Below, piece after piece: positions 49,819-58,391 of a stretch of DNA of 64,000 nt. The stretch lies in the NCBI RefSeq assembly GCF_018736105.1, contig NZ_CP076135.1, positions 372,001 through 436,000 on the forward strand. Direction: 5' to 3'. Made by a program: the position numbers and the translations under genes. Within the stretch, counting starts at the first letter, position 1; each line of letters opens with the position of its first letter. The notes beneath the pieces were generated by a model, which searched no databases, was not told the DNA's origin, and was given only the letters and a program-made list of their open reading frames with translations. The stretch is from Bradyrhizobium sediminis. Lineage in GTDB: Bacteria > Pseudomonadota > Alphaproteobacteria > Rhizobiales > Xanthobacteraceae.

Positions 49819-51405
49819 ATGGCTGTTACCTCGCGCTATCTTACGTTTGATGGGCAATTCGAGAGCGGAGTGCTCGGCGCCTTTAGAATTATTCGAGGTT
49901 TTGCAAACCTCAAAGACTTGGCGGAGATATCAGTCCCGTACGAGATGGAAGACGCCACTGGCGGAACAGTGATTGGCCAGCAGAGAAAGCTCGACGTTCA
50001 ACACGCTGAACTGATCAGAAAGTATCTTGAGGGCGGTGAACAGAGGTTTCTTCCTGAGGTGATTCTTTCGATTAGATGCAAGCTTGATGAAGAGACGGAC
50101 AAGAATGGTAATCCAATAGGTGTGAGGTCAGCCGACGACGATAAGCTAAAGATCGGCCGTGTCTTGAAAAGTCCGAGTATTCGAGTTCACAGATTGAGAG
50201 TGGAACGGAAGCAAATCGAATCGATAAGAACTGATAAGTTGATCCGACGCGTTGATGGCAACCACCGCTTGGCGCTGGCGGCTGATTTAAAAGATGATCC
50301 CGCGGTACCGACAAAGTTTTTGGCGTCGTTTTGTTTTGTGCTTTTGGGGCCAGCCTCCGAAGAGGCCGATGATTATTCCGAATCGTTGATCTTTCATACG
50401 ATTAACAGCACGGCTCTGGCCCTGGAGTCGGAGCACGCATTGAAACTAATTCTCGGACAGCCTTCTGACTACGATATGAGCGCTGAGAGCGAATTTGCGT
50501 TCAGCCCGGAATTGCATTTCACTCGACTACTTCGTGACGGTCTTTTAAACCTACCCGTTCCTACACAAGAACGGCTGGGAGCGAGACCGCTTACAAATCT
50601 TCGCGCTGCGGTGCATGGGTTGTTAGAATTAGATCCGGGCTTTGCAAAAGATCTGCCTACACTGCGCACCCATTCACAGACACTGCTTGCTTCATTGACT
50701 GACATAGTGACGAGATTGGAGCCGGATCAGCCGCAACTGTGCAAGAAGGAATTCTTTATCGAATTGGCTGCTCGCGTGTGGAAATCGACGGAGGGCCAAT
50801 CGGAGCACAATCTCCGCGTGAACAATTCAGTCGCCATTCTTGCACAAATTGGAGAATGGCTAGGCAAAGATGGAATGATCGCCCTTAGAGACCATCAATC
50901 GCTTAGTGCGCAAATACTAGAAATATTCACCGTTGTGCGATCGCGATTACCCAAACGAGTATTTCTTGCACGTTGGTATCCGACCGAAAAGGATGGAGAA
51001 GAATACACCCGAGGCAAACTCCGGCTAAAAGGGGTGCAATCGGCCGTTGATCAATGTAGTGCGGAACTCGACGTTAGTTTATCGCTCGTAGATATGGGAA
51101 CGGAAACGGGTGGAACGTTTCCGATTCACTCTGCGATGTACGATGCAATCGCGTCTGCCGATATTATCGTTATCGATCTAACCGGCGTTCGCCCCAACGT
51201 GTGCGTCGAAGCCGGGTACGCTTTGCGAAACCATGAGCAGAATCGATTAATCTTTATGTTTCAACCGACGGATACGCAAAAGGCCGTTCCATTCGATCTC
51301 AATACGTTTCGCTACGAGCCCTTTACCGATACCGGCGAAATTCCCGATAAGCTCAAACCTCATATCTCAGCAATCATCAGAGGTGCGTCTGCGGGGACAG
51401 TGTAG
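49819..51405 (+). CDS. DGNHR (DndB/ParB-like) plus TIR-like/deoxyribosyltransferase-like domain fusion
   Basis: A 528-residue two-domain protein. The N-terminal part (1-370) has IGQQRKLDVQHAELIRKYLE (residues 52-71) and RRVDGNHRLAL (143-153), matching the DGQHR motif of DndB-like and ParB-related proteins. The C-terminal part (379-528) opens with a strand KRVFLARWYP and has ADIIVIDLTGVRPNVCVEAG (447-466) with Glu464; this is the arrangement of TIR-like NAD-cleaving or nucleoside deoxyribosyltransferase-like effectors. ATG at 49819 is preceded by ACGGAG; a longer frame overlapping hsdS is rejected. It is the third gene of the RM operon, 10 bp after the S gene. Likely a defence sensor-effector; function is inference. 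Confidence 0.72.
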   Translation: MAVTSRYLTFDGQFESGVLGAFRIIRGFANLKDLAEISVPYEMEDATGGTVIGQQRKLDVQHAELIRKYLEGGEQRFLPEVILSIRCKLDEETDKNGNPIGVRSADDDKLKIGRVLKSPSIRVHRLRVERKQIESIRTDKLIRRVDGNHRLALAADLKDDPAVPTKFLASFCFVLLGPASEEADDYSESLIFHTINSTALALESEHALKLILGQPSDYDMSAESEFAFSPELHFTRLLRDGLLNLPVPTQERLGARPLTNLRAAVHGLLELDPGFAKDLPTLRTHSQTLLASLTDIVTRLEPDQPQLCKKEFFIELAARVWKSTEGQSEHNLRVNNSVAILAQIGEWLGKDGMIALRDHQSLSAQILEIFTVVRSRLPKRVFLARWYPTEKDGEEYTRGKLRLKGVQSAVDQCSAELDVSLSLVDMGTETGGTFPIHSAMYDAIASADIIVIDLTGVRPNVCVEAGYALRNHEQNRLIFMFQPTDTQKAVPFDLNTFRYEPFTDTGEIPDKLKPHISAIIRGASAGTV

Positions 51406-51463
51406 CGCCGCGCTTGGCTTGCGGCGGGACCTAAGCAGGGGGCAACAACCTTTCAAACGGGTG

Positions 51464-51481
51464 GGGCCAAGGGTAGGGCCA
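51464..51481 (+). repeat. Candidate integrase arm-site repeat, right
   Basis: GGGCCAAGGGTAGGGCCA, identical and same orientation as 37364-37381, 63 bp before the right attachment core. The stretch 51406-51707 contains this repeat, attR and otherwise nothing I can call. Confidence 0.6.
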
Positions 51482-51543
51482 TTTGTCGGCACGCCATCAG
51501 ATAATGCAACGAAATCAATACCTTATATCAATATTGCGGCGGA

Positions 51544-51557
51544 CTCCCTCTCCGCCA
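51544..51557 (+). other. attR core
   Basis: CTCCCTCTCCGCCA, an exact 14-bp copy of the tRNA-Ser 3' end; similarity to the tRNA stops immediately outside it. It marks the right end of the element. Confidence 0.78.
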
Positions 51558-51707
51558 TCGCTCAAGAGCGCTATTTCTCAGTGTTTTCTGACATCAGCTG
51601 TTCGGCAGTCCATATTCTCGCCCTTGGGGCGTCGCGCCAAGCCGCGTCATCGCGAGCTGACGGCGGCGTTTGAACGGGAGGTGGCCAAACACAGATAAGC
51701 GCGCCAA

Positions 51708-52631
51708 TCAACGCCGACGCGCAGAGAGCTGAAAGAGAACAACGCCGAGTGCGATCATGATGGCCGCCGTCCCGAACCCGTCAGGCAATCGCTCGTCGAA
51801 GATAGCGACCGCAATGAATGTACCGGAAATGGCCGCCACCGACCCGATCTGGCTCAGATAGGTTGGCCCTGCTATCTGCTGAAGGCGCAGGACGGCCACA
51901 TATTGGATCGTGAACGAGAGGGTCGCGAGCGCCGTGATCGCCGTGACCGCCGGCATGGTCCATAGGGAACGCACCGCGCCTCCCTCGATCCAGATCGCAA
52001 AGGGAAAGGTGGCGACAGCCCCACACAGCAGTATTGAACCGGCCAGCAGCAACGGCGTTGCGCCGTGCGGCCAATACCGCGAGCGGAAGATGTTTCCAAT
52101 GGCCAGAACGACCGGCATCATGCAGGCGACAAGAACCGCCAGCCGATCGACGGGAACGATCTCCCCGCCCTTGGCCCGTGCCAGCAACAGGCCGCCAGCA
52201 AGGCTCAGCGCAACGCCGGACAACCGGAATCCGCTGTGGCGTTCCATCCGGAGAGCGAGTGACATCAGGTAGGTCAGGAGGGTCGGGAAGGCCATGGCCA
52301 ACGCGATGAAGGCAGCCCCGACATGCCCCACGGCGAGATAGCCGAGTGCCATGCCCAAGGCCAGCAGGGCCCCGGCCGCGATGCTGTAGGGAAGGACGCC
52401 CACCAGTCTTCGCCGCAGATCGCCGCCGCGCGCCGCCAAGAGGATGAGGACCAGCCCTGAAGCGCTCAACGAGACCGTAAGATACCAAAGCATCGCCGCA
52501 CCGCTTGCGGCAGCCTGTTTGGACAGGATGACGTTGAACGCAAGCAGTGTCCCGACGAAGACGAGAAGGGCGGGAGCCTGCCTGGATTTGCCAGACAACG
52601 ATATGGCTGTTTGGTTCTGCGAAATGGTCAT
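51708..52631 (-). CDS. EamA-family transporter
   Basis: A 307-residue inner-membrane protein with ten predicted membrane segments (for example PALLVFVGTLLAFNVILSKQ, YSIAAGALLALGMALGYLAV, VGAAFIALAMAFPTLLTYLM and FGTAAIMIALGVVLFQLSA). Substrate unknown; export of a small metabolite or drug is likely because a TetR repressor gene is divergent and a palindromic operator lies between. I start at 52631, preceded by GAAGGAAGG; the longer frame passes through the regulator's promoter. Confidence 0.9.
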   Translation of the reverse strand: MTISQNQTAISLSGKSRQAPALLVFVGTLLAFNVILSKQAAASGAAMLWYLTVSLSASGLVLILLAARGGDLRRRLVGVLPYSIAAGALLALGMALGYLAVGHVGAAFIALAMAFPTLLTYLMSLALRMERHSGFRLSGVALSLAGGLLLARAKGGEIVPVDRLAVLVACMMPVVLAIGNIFRSRYWPHGATPLLLAGSILLCGAVATFPFAIWIEGGAVRSLWTMPAVTAITALATLSFTIQYVAVLRLQQIAGPTYLSQIGSVAAISGTFIAVAIFDERLPDGFGTAAIMIALGVVLFQLSARRR

Positions 52632-52714
52632 TGCGTCTCGCCTTCCTTCTGTGATGGCACCGGTGACGGCTCGTCTCTGCACGCGGGTCATTCGTGCCGT
52701 GATTGTTCTTGACG

Positions 52715-52738
52715 TACAATACGGACGTACGTATTGTA
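52715..52738. promoter_or_regulatory. Palindromic operator between EamA and TetR genes
   Basis: TACAATACG and CGTATTGTA, 9-bp perfect arms with a 6-bp spacer. A promoter TTGACG (52709) - 17 bp - TATTGT (52732) overlaps it on the plus strand, so binding would block transcription of the regulator gene. The promoter would start at about the regulator's ATG, giving a leaderless or nearly leaderless message. Confidence 0.7.
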
Positions 52739-52743
52739 AAGAC

Positions 52744-53349
52744 ATGCCGAAACCATCCTTGAAAAACGAGATCATCGCCGCCGGATTGCGGGTCATGTTC
52801 CGCAAGGGCTACGAGGGCGCGAGCGTGCGCGACGTCGTGGCCGAGGCCGGGGCGCCGCAAGGCTCATTCACCAATCATTTCCGCTCGAAGGAGGCGTTCG
52901 CGGAGGCGGTTCTCAATCACTATTTCGACCGCACGCGCGGGCTTGTGGTGGCTGCCCTGGGCGATTCCTCGCTGACGCCGCGCGACCGGCTTCGCCGTTA
53001 CCTCGATGTCATCACGGATCGTCTGGCCGCCGACAACTATATGCGCGGCTGTCTGATCGGCGATTTCAGTATCGAAGTCTCGCAGGCAAGCGATGCGCTT
53101 CGGCTGCGGCTCGCGGAAATCTATCGGGAATGGCTCGTCCCTTTCGCGGATTGTATTGCCGAAGGGCAGCGATCGGGGGAGATTGACGCCCGGTTTTCTC
53201 CGCAGGATTTGGCGGAATTTCTGCTCGCCTCCTGGGAAGGAGCGATCCTGCGAATGAAGGTCGAGCGCGATCCCGAGCCGCTAGAGCGCTTCAAGCGCAT
53301 TGCATTCGCGACGGTGTTTTCAAGTACTGAAAGGACGGTCACGAAGTGA
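52744..53349 (+). CDS. TetR-family repressor
   Basis: A 201-residue regulator with the N-terminal HTH (residues 5-50; SVRDVVAEAGAPQGSFTNHFRSKEAF) and a C-terminal ligand domain resembling TetR_C_16/AcrR-like proteins (RGCLIGDFSIEVSQ). Divergent from the EamA transporter and with a palindrome in between, so it probably represses both itself and the transporter until an exported substrate or metabolite binds. ATG at 52744 chosen at the HTH; the frame upstream runs through the promoter. Confidence 0.92.
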   Translation: MPKPSLKNEIIAAGLRVMFRKGYEGASVRDVVAEAGAPQGSFTNHFRSKEAFAEAVLNHYFDRTRGLVVAALGDSSLTPRDRLRRYLDVITDRLAADNYMRGCLIGDFSIEVSQASDALRLRLAEIYREWLVPFADCIAEGQRSGEIDARFSPQDLAEFLLASWEGAILRMKVERDPEPLERFKRIAFATVFSSTERTVTK

Positions 53350-53902
53350 TTAACCTGATCGGACGCTCGCGCGGGCAGGTCGCTCGCCTCGCCACGCCAA
53401 TCCGCGGTGACGTCAAGTAGAGCTCGAACTGTTGACCAGGGTATGCTGCTTGGGACAGCGGCAATGCGTGCTGCCGTTTGAGCGCGAACGATACCAGTTT
53501 ACGCGCTCGGCTCCACGAGACTGGTGCGGTTCGAGTTCGATGATGATGCGCCGATTTCAAGCAATGTGAAGAAGCGCGCGGCATCGTTGACTTATTGTGC
53601 GCTCCGGAATGGAAAGCGTCCATTGCAAGAATTGCGAACATTTCTTTCGCCTGAGCTCGAACCGACTGCAATCTCAACGCGACAGATTCGATCGGGCGTT
53701 CTTGCTACGTCGTAACGCTGATCTGTGGACCGGTCTACGAAGTTGTTGGGTCCGATGAGTCGGTTGTGATTCCGTGAATGTAGTTGGTTTTCATGGGAGT
53801 GCGCCGATGTGGCAGCCCAAGCGCCGTGTTGCCGTATCGCATGGCTGGGGCTTTTCGTCGAATATCATGAGAACTTTTTGAATGGTGAGAAGGGCCCGCT
53901 CG
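53350..53902. other. Gene-free interval
   Basis: About 550 bp between the TetR and AraC genes. Short overlapping frames on both strands (53524-53715 plus, 53339-53677 minus) show neither codon bias nor motifs. The last part, with GAATATCATGAGAACTTTTTG, may be the AraC promoter. I see nothing else. Confidence 0.5.
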
Positions 53903-54862
53903 ATGCAAAAAACTGTGTTTTCATCCAACGACCTGCCGGATCATCTTGGCGAGGCGGCCAGGTTTGACCTTTGGCAGGACATCCATGTCGCGGAGATATG
54001 GTCGGTCGAATATGCCGTATCTGAAAATCTGCCTTTCGAAGCTGTGATCGAAGCCACGACTCTCGGGCCCCTGGTTCTTGGCCAGATGGCCGGAACGATC
54101 AAGCGCGCGACGAGAAAGGCGAGCAATATCGCCGATGATGGCAATGATGGTTACCTGCTGCTGATCAACAAGGCCGACACTTTGCTGACCGGGGTGCAGG
54201 TTGGCCGCGAATACGCCGTCGGCCAGGGAGAAGCGGCCCTGGTCACTGCGTCGGAATCGCTAAAGATGCTCGGCGCCGACAAGAATGTCTGGATGAACGT
54301 GGTGATCCCGCGAGATGTCCTGACGCAGGCATTCCCGCAGATCGATGCCAGACTGGCGTTGAAGATCGGCGCCGAAAACGAAGCTCTCGATCTTCTCAAG
54401 CGCTATTGTCAACTTCTTGAAACCGGCCGTCCTCTCATGGGGGCCGATCTCGTAACACATGCAACAACAACGATCGTCGATCTAATCGGCCTCGCGACTG
54501 GCGCGAAAGGCGAGATGGCCGAGTTGGCGGGCTTGCGCGGCCTGAGAGCAGCCAGGTTGCAGGCGGTCCTGACCAAGATCGCAGACAATTTCACCAACCA
54601 TGGCATCTCTGCGCAGGGCGTCGCGCGGGAGCTCAAGCTGTCGGTCCGTTATGTCCACGATCTCCTGCAGGAGACCGGTGTGAGCTTCTCCGAGCGCATT
54701 CTCGAATTGCGGCTGCAGAAAACTTACAAGATGCTGTCGGAGCGACATCGCGGCGCGATGCGGGTCAGCGAAATCGCCATGATCTGCGGCTTCAACGACG
54801 TGGCCTACTTCAATCGCTGTTTCCGCCGTCGCTTCGGCTGCACGCCGAGCAGTGCGCGATAG
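53903..54862 (+). CDS. AraC-family transcriptional regulator
   Basis: A 319-residue regulator: residues about 1-200 form an AraC-binding-like domain (LLINKADTLLTGVQVGREYAVGQGEAALV), residues 215-318 the HTH_18 pair with SAQGVARELKLSVRYVHDLL for the first helix-turn-helix and RVSEIAMICGFNDVAYFNRCFRRRFG for the second. ATG at 53903 follows AGAAGGG; 53882 is also in frame. It lies 162 bp upstream of the autotransporter gene on the same strand and may control it. Confidence 0.92.
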   Translation: MQKTVFSSNDLPDHLGEAARFDLWQDIHVAEIWSVEYAVSENLPFEAVIEATTLGPLVLGQMAGTIKRATRKASNIADDGNDGYLLLINKADTLLTGVQVGREYAVGQGEAALVTASESLKMLGADKNVWMNVVIPRDVLTQAFPQIDARLALKIGAENEALDLLKRYCQLLETGRPLMGADLVTHATTTIVDLIGLATGAKGEMAELAGLRGLRAARLQAVLTKIADNFTNHGISAQGVARELKLSVRYVHDLLQETGVSFSERILELRLQKTYKMLSERHRGAMRVSEIAMICGFNDVAYFNRCFRRRFGCTPSSAR

Positions 54863-55024
54863 GCGTCATCGTTGCGTCCTGACGCAAGCGTTGCCCGGTG
54901 GGCACACCGCGCGGGAAAGCAAGACGTCGCTCTGCAGGACAATTCCGCTGCATTCCTGCCCAAGACACCGCAGGGCGGCAATGCGACACAAGGCGCAGCC
55001 TTACCAAATCGCAAGGATCGATGG

Positions 55025-57841
55025 ATGCCGTCAAGTTCTCTACTCGACACCGACAGAAGACCGCGTCGATACCTCGCGAATTGCAGCCACCTGGCGCTTG
55101 CGATCGGTTGCGCGGCGCTCGTCGGCGTTGCCTTGTTGACTCCGGCGGCGGCGGCCGACTGGACGGGCACCACCTCGACGGACTGGTTTATGACCACGAA
55201 CTGGAGCACCGGTGTCGTCCCGACAGCGGGCAGTGCAGTTGTTGTCAATACGACATTGCCCAATCCAGTGATCATCAACGGGGGCAATGCGGTCGCCGAT
55301 GGCATGTCGGTTGGTCTCAACAGCACCGGCATGCTGACGATTTCGAACGGCGGCACCCTGATGAGCAATCTGGCCTCCGTGGGCAATCTGGTGGGCTCGA
55401 CCGGCACGGCGACGATCACCGGCGCGGGCTCGCTCTGGAACGCCCAGGGCATGGCGGTCGGCTATCGTGGTGCGGGCACGCTGGCGATCCTGAATGGCGG
55501 CGCGGTTAACACCACCGACTGGGAGGTCTCCATGGGGGATCAGTCCGGCTCGTCGGGTTCGGTGACGGTCGATGGCGCAGGCTCGACTCTGACCGGCAGC
55601 GATATTGTTGTCGGTAATGGCGGCACGGGCACGCTGATGGTGTCGAACGGCGGTACGGTCTCTGCCACCAAATGGACCAGCATCATCGGCCATAGCGCCG
55701 GCTCCGTCGGCACGGCGACGATCACCGGCGCCGGTTCGCGCTGGAGCAACGCAAGCGATTTTTATGTCGGTCAGAATGGCATCGGTTCGCTGACGATTGC
55801 GAATGGCGGCGCGGTCTCTGTCGCGGGCAACGTCGTGCTTGGCTACCAGGCTGGATCCTCCGGTACGGCGACGGTCACCGGTGCCGGCTCGGTCTGGACC
55901 AACAGCGGCGACGTCGATGTCGGCCGATCCGGCAGCGGTGTACTGACGATTGCGAATGGAGGTGCGGTCTCCGCCGCGGGCTTCGTTACCCTCGCCACCA
56001 TGGCGGGCTCCGTCGGCACGCTCAACATCGGCGGCGCAGCCGGCGCGGCGGCGGTGGCGGCCGGCACGCTCAACGCTGCGACCATCCAGTTCGGCGCCGG
56101 CGCCGGCGCGATCAATTTCAACCACACGAGCACCAGCTATGCATTCGCCTCGGCGATCAGCGGTCTCGGCACAATCAACCAGGTCGCCGGCACGACGATC
56201 CTGACCGCCGATTCGAGCGGCTTCACCGGCGCAACCAATGTGAGCGGCGGCCGGCTGGCCGTGAACGGCTCGCTGGCCAACTCGATTGTGACGGCGTCGG
56301 GCGGCGGCATGTTGGGCGGCAATGGCATCGTCGGGGGCATCGTTGCCAATGCCGGCGGCATCATCGGACCGGGCAATTCCATCGGTACGCTGAACGTCAA
56401 CGGCAACGTCGCCTTCGCAGCCGGTTCGACCTATCAGGTCGAAGTGAACGCGGCGGGGCAGTCCGACAAGATTGCCGCATCGGGAACCGCGACGCTGAAC
56501 GGCGGCACGGTGTCAGTGCTCATCGCACCCGGCGCCTTCACTCTCGGCGGCCAATACACCATCCTGACGGCAGCCGGCGGCATCAATGGCGCCTTTGCCG
56601 GCGCGAGCGCGACGACCGCGACGCCCTTCCTGGCCCTGGGCCTGACCTACGATCCCAATAACGTCTATCTCGGTATCAGCCGCAGCAATGTCACCTTCGC
56701 CTCGGCGGGATTGACCCCGAACCAGATCGCCACCGGCGGCGGCGCGGACAGCCTTGCGCTTGGCAGTTCGCTGGTCGGCGCCCTGGCGTATCTCGATCTG
56801 ACACAGGCCAGCGGGGCCCTCGACCAGCTCTCCGGCGAGGTGCATGCCTCGGCCAAGGGAGTGATGGTCGAGGACAGCCGGTTCTTGCGCGAAGCCGCCA
56901 TGGATCGCCTGCGCGCGGCCTTTGATGGCGTCGGCGCGGTCGCGATGCCGGTCATGGCCTATGCCGGTGGCGAGCCCATGCTTGCGCCCGCCACCACCGA
57001 CCGCTTCGCGGCCTGGGGCCGCGGCTTCGGGTCCTGGGGTCAGTGGAACGGCGACGGCAACGCCGCCACCATCAAGCGCGATATCGGCGGCTTCTTCGTC
57101 GGCGCCGACGGTCTCGTCGCCGACACATGGCGGGTCGGTGCTGTCAGCGGCTACAGCCGATCTAACTTCCGCGTCGCCGATCGCAACTCCTCCGGCTCCA
57201 GCGACAACTACCATGCCGGCCTTTATGGCGGCACGCAGTGGGGCGATCTCGCCTTCCGCTCCGGCCTCGCCTACACGCGGCACGATATCTCGACCGGTCG
57301 CTCCGTTGCTTTCCCGGGCTTCGCCGACACGCTCAAGGGCGATTACAGCGCCGGCACCACCCAGACCTTCGGCGAACTCGGCTACCGCATCAAGGCGGGG
57401 CAGAATCCTCTCGGCAATCTCGCCTTCGAGCCCTTCGCCAATCTCGCCTATGTCAACCTTTCGACCAATGGGTTCACCGAGAAGGGCGGAGCCGCGGCGC
57501 TCACCAGCCAGGGCGGCAATACCGGCGTCACCTTCTCCACGCTCGGCCTTCGGACCTCGACGGGCTTTACCCTCGGCAATGGTGTGAACATGGCCGCGCG
57601 CGGCATGCTCGGCTGGCGCCACGCCTTCGGTGACACCACACCGGTCTCGACCGTGGCCTTCACGGGCGGATCGCCCTTCAGTATCGCTGGCGTGCCGGTC
57701 GCCAGGGACGGCGCCGTCGCCGACCTGGGTCTCGATCTCAACCTCACCCCGAACGCCGCGCTTGGCCTCACCTATGGCGGCCAGTTCGGCTCCGGTGTCA
57801 CCGACCAGACCGTGCGCGGCAACTTCGCCGTGAGGTTCTGA
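55025..57841 (+). CDS. Autotransporter (type Va) with repetitive passenger
   Basis: A 938-residue outer-membrane protein. Signal region at residues about 20-45 (LALAIGCAALVGVALLTPAAAA); passenger of about 600 residues with some six imperfect repeats of near 50 residues, each with GxLTIxNGGAVS and GTATITGAGSxW blocks, forming a beta-helix; then an autotransporter beta-barrel (residues 680-938) ending in NFAVRF with a C-terminal Phe. The barrel start RFAAWGRGFGSWGQWNGDGN is typical. ATG at 55025 follows AAGGA; a TTG at 54872 is rejected. Passenger activity unknown; adhesion is plausible. Confidence 0.9.
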   Translation: MPSSSLLDTDRRPRRYLANCSHLALAIGCAALVGVALLTPAAAADWTGTTSTDWFMTTNWSTGVVPTAGSAVVVNTTLPNPVIINGGNAVADGMSVGLNSTGMLTISNGGTLMSNLASVGNLVGSTGTATITGAGSLWNAQGMAVGYRGAGTLAILNGGAVNTTDWEVSMGDQSGSSGSVTVDGAGSTLTGSDIVVGNGGTGTLMVSNGGTVSATKWTSIIGHSAGSVGTATITGAGSRWSNASDFYVGQNGIGSLTIANGGAVSVAGNVVLGYQAGSSGTATVTGAGSVWTNSGDVDVGRSGSGVLTIANGGAVSAAGFVTLATMAGSVGTLNIGGAAGAAAVAAGTLNAATIQFGAGAGAINFNHTSTSYAFASAISGLGTINQVAGTTILTADSSGFTGATNVSGGRLAVNGSLANSIVTASGGGMLGGNGIVGGIVANAGGIIGPGNSIGTLNVNGNVAFAAGSTYQVEVNAAGQSDKIAASGTATLNGGTVSVLIAPGAFTLGGQYTILTAAGGINGAFAGASATTATPFLALGLTYDPNNVYLGISRSNVTFASAGLTPNQIATGGGADSLALGSSLVGALAYLDLTQASGALDQLSGEVHASAKGVMVEDSRFLREAAMDRLRAAFDGVGAVAMPVMAYAGGEPMLAPATTDRFAAWGRGFGSWGQWNGDGNAATIKRDIGGFFVGADGLVADTWRVGAVSGYSRSNFRVADRNSSGSSDNYHAGLYGGTQWGDLAFRSGLAYTRHDISTGRSVAFPGFADTLKGDYSAGTTQTFGELGYRIKAGQNPLGNLAFEPFANLAYVNLSTNGFTEKGGAAALTSQGGNTGVTFSTLGLRTSTGFTLGNGVNMAARGMLGWRHAFGDTTPVSTVAFTGGSPFSIAGVPVARDGAVADLGLDLNLTPNAALGLTYGGQFGSGVTDQTVRGNFAVRF

Positions 57842-58058
57842 GGTGATCATGAATCAAGATATCATCGCTCAAGTCTTATCAAACGGCTGATACCAAAACT
57901 GAACTGAAAACTTCAGACATCATGCGAAATGCACGAGCATTTACTCTCTTGATTTCCTGCATCGCGACAGATCAAGGCGCGAGCGCGAAGAAGCCGGGCG
58001 ATTAGGCATATCCACTGTCGCGGTTTGGGTGATGCGCAGCCCCTCATGGAGTTGGACG

Positions 58059-58391
58059 TCAGTTCTCCGTTTCGTCCTCGTGGTCCTCAACCACACCAAA
58101 CTCCACGACCGGGGTGATCCAATAGACGAGTCGCGTCCCCGCGAAGGCGGTCTTGAGCCGGGCGAGCAATCGCGCGGCGTCTTGCCGTTGCAGAATGGTC
58201 CGCACCTGCACCTCGTCGGCGTGACCTTTGACCTGCTCGGCCGTCGACTGCAGCTGTACCGTTGGGCCGTGGCCGGCGCCGTCGGTTGCCGTGAAGCCGG
58301 ATACCAGGTCGCGCTGCTCGCTGAGATAATCGAACAGTTCCTCGCGAAGCGTGCGAGCGGCGATCAGCGTCAGGCATACCGGTTCGCTCAT
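58059..58391 (-). CDS. DUF3240 family protein of heavy-metal RND operon
   Basis: A 110-residue PII-like protein (MSEPVCLTLIAARTLREELFDYL). DUF3240 genes usually follow CzcA/CusA-type pump genes, as here: its ATG overlaps the stop of the pump gene by four bases. Function is unknown; a regulatory or nucleotide-sensing role is inferred from the fold. Confidence 0.85.
   Translation of the reverse strand: MSEPVCLTLIAARTLREELFDYLSEQRDLVSGFTATDGAGHGPTVQLQSTAEQVKGHADEVQVRTILQRQDAARLLARLKTAFAGTRLVYWITPVVEFGVVEDHEDETEN

Larger units (their letters stand above)
37223..51557. mobile_element. tRNA-Ser-integrated satellite-like element, about 14.3 kb
   Basis: Bounded by a 14-bp direct repeat of the tRNA-Ser 3' end (37223-37236 and 51544-51557). 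Contents in order: P4-type integrase, AlpA-like HTH proteins, unknown proteins, a ClpP-like protease, more AlpA-like proteins, a D5/P4-type primase-helicase, a repeat array that looks like an origin, an Mrr-like remnant, and a three-gene restriction/TIR-like cassette. No capsid, portal, terminase, tail, lysis, or conjugation genes are present. All genes point the same way. The gene set resembles P4-like phage satellites carrying a defence cargo; an integrative plasmid-like island is the alternative. Confidence 0.85.

Noticed and set aside
53339..53715. Short frames on both strands between TetR and AraC genes
   Set aside because: Neither has a start signal or motif; treated as non-coding.
54872..55024. 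TTG-started extension of the autotransporter by 51 residues
   Set aside because: It overlaps the end of the AraC region without secretion features; the ATG at 55025 follows a good ribosome-binding site and directly precedes the signal segment.
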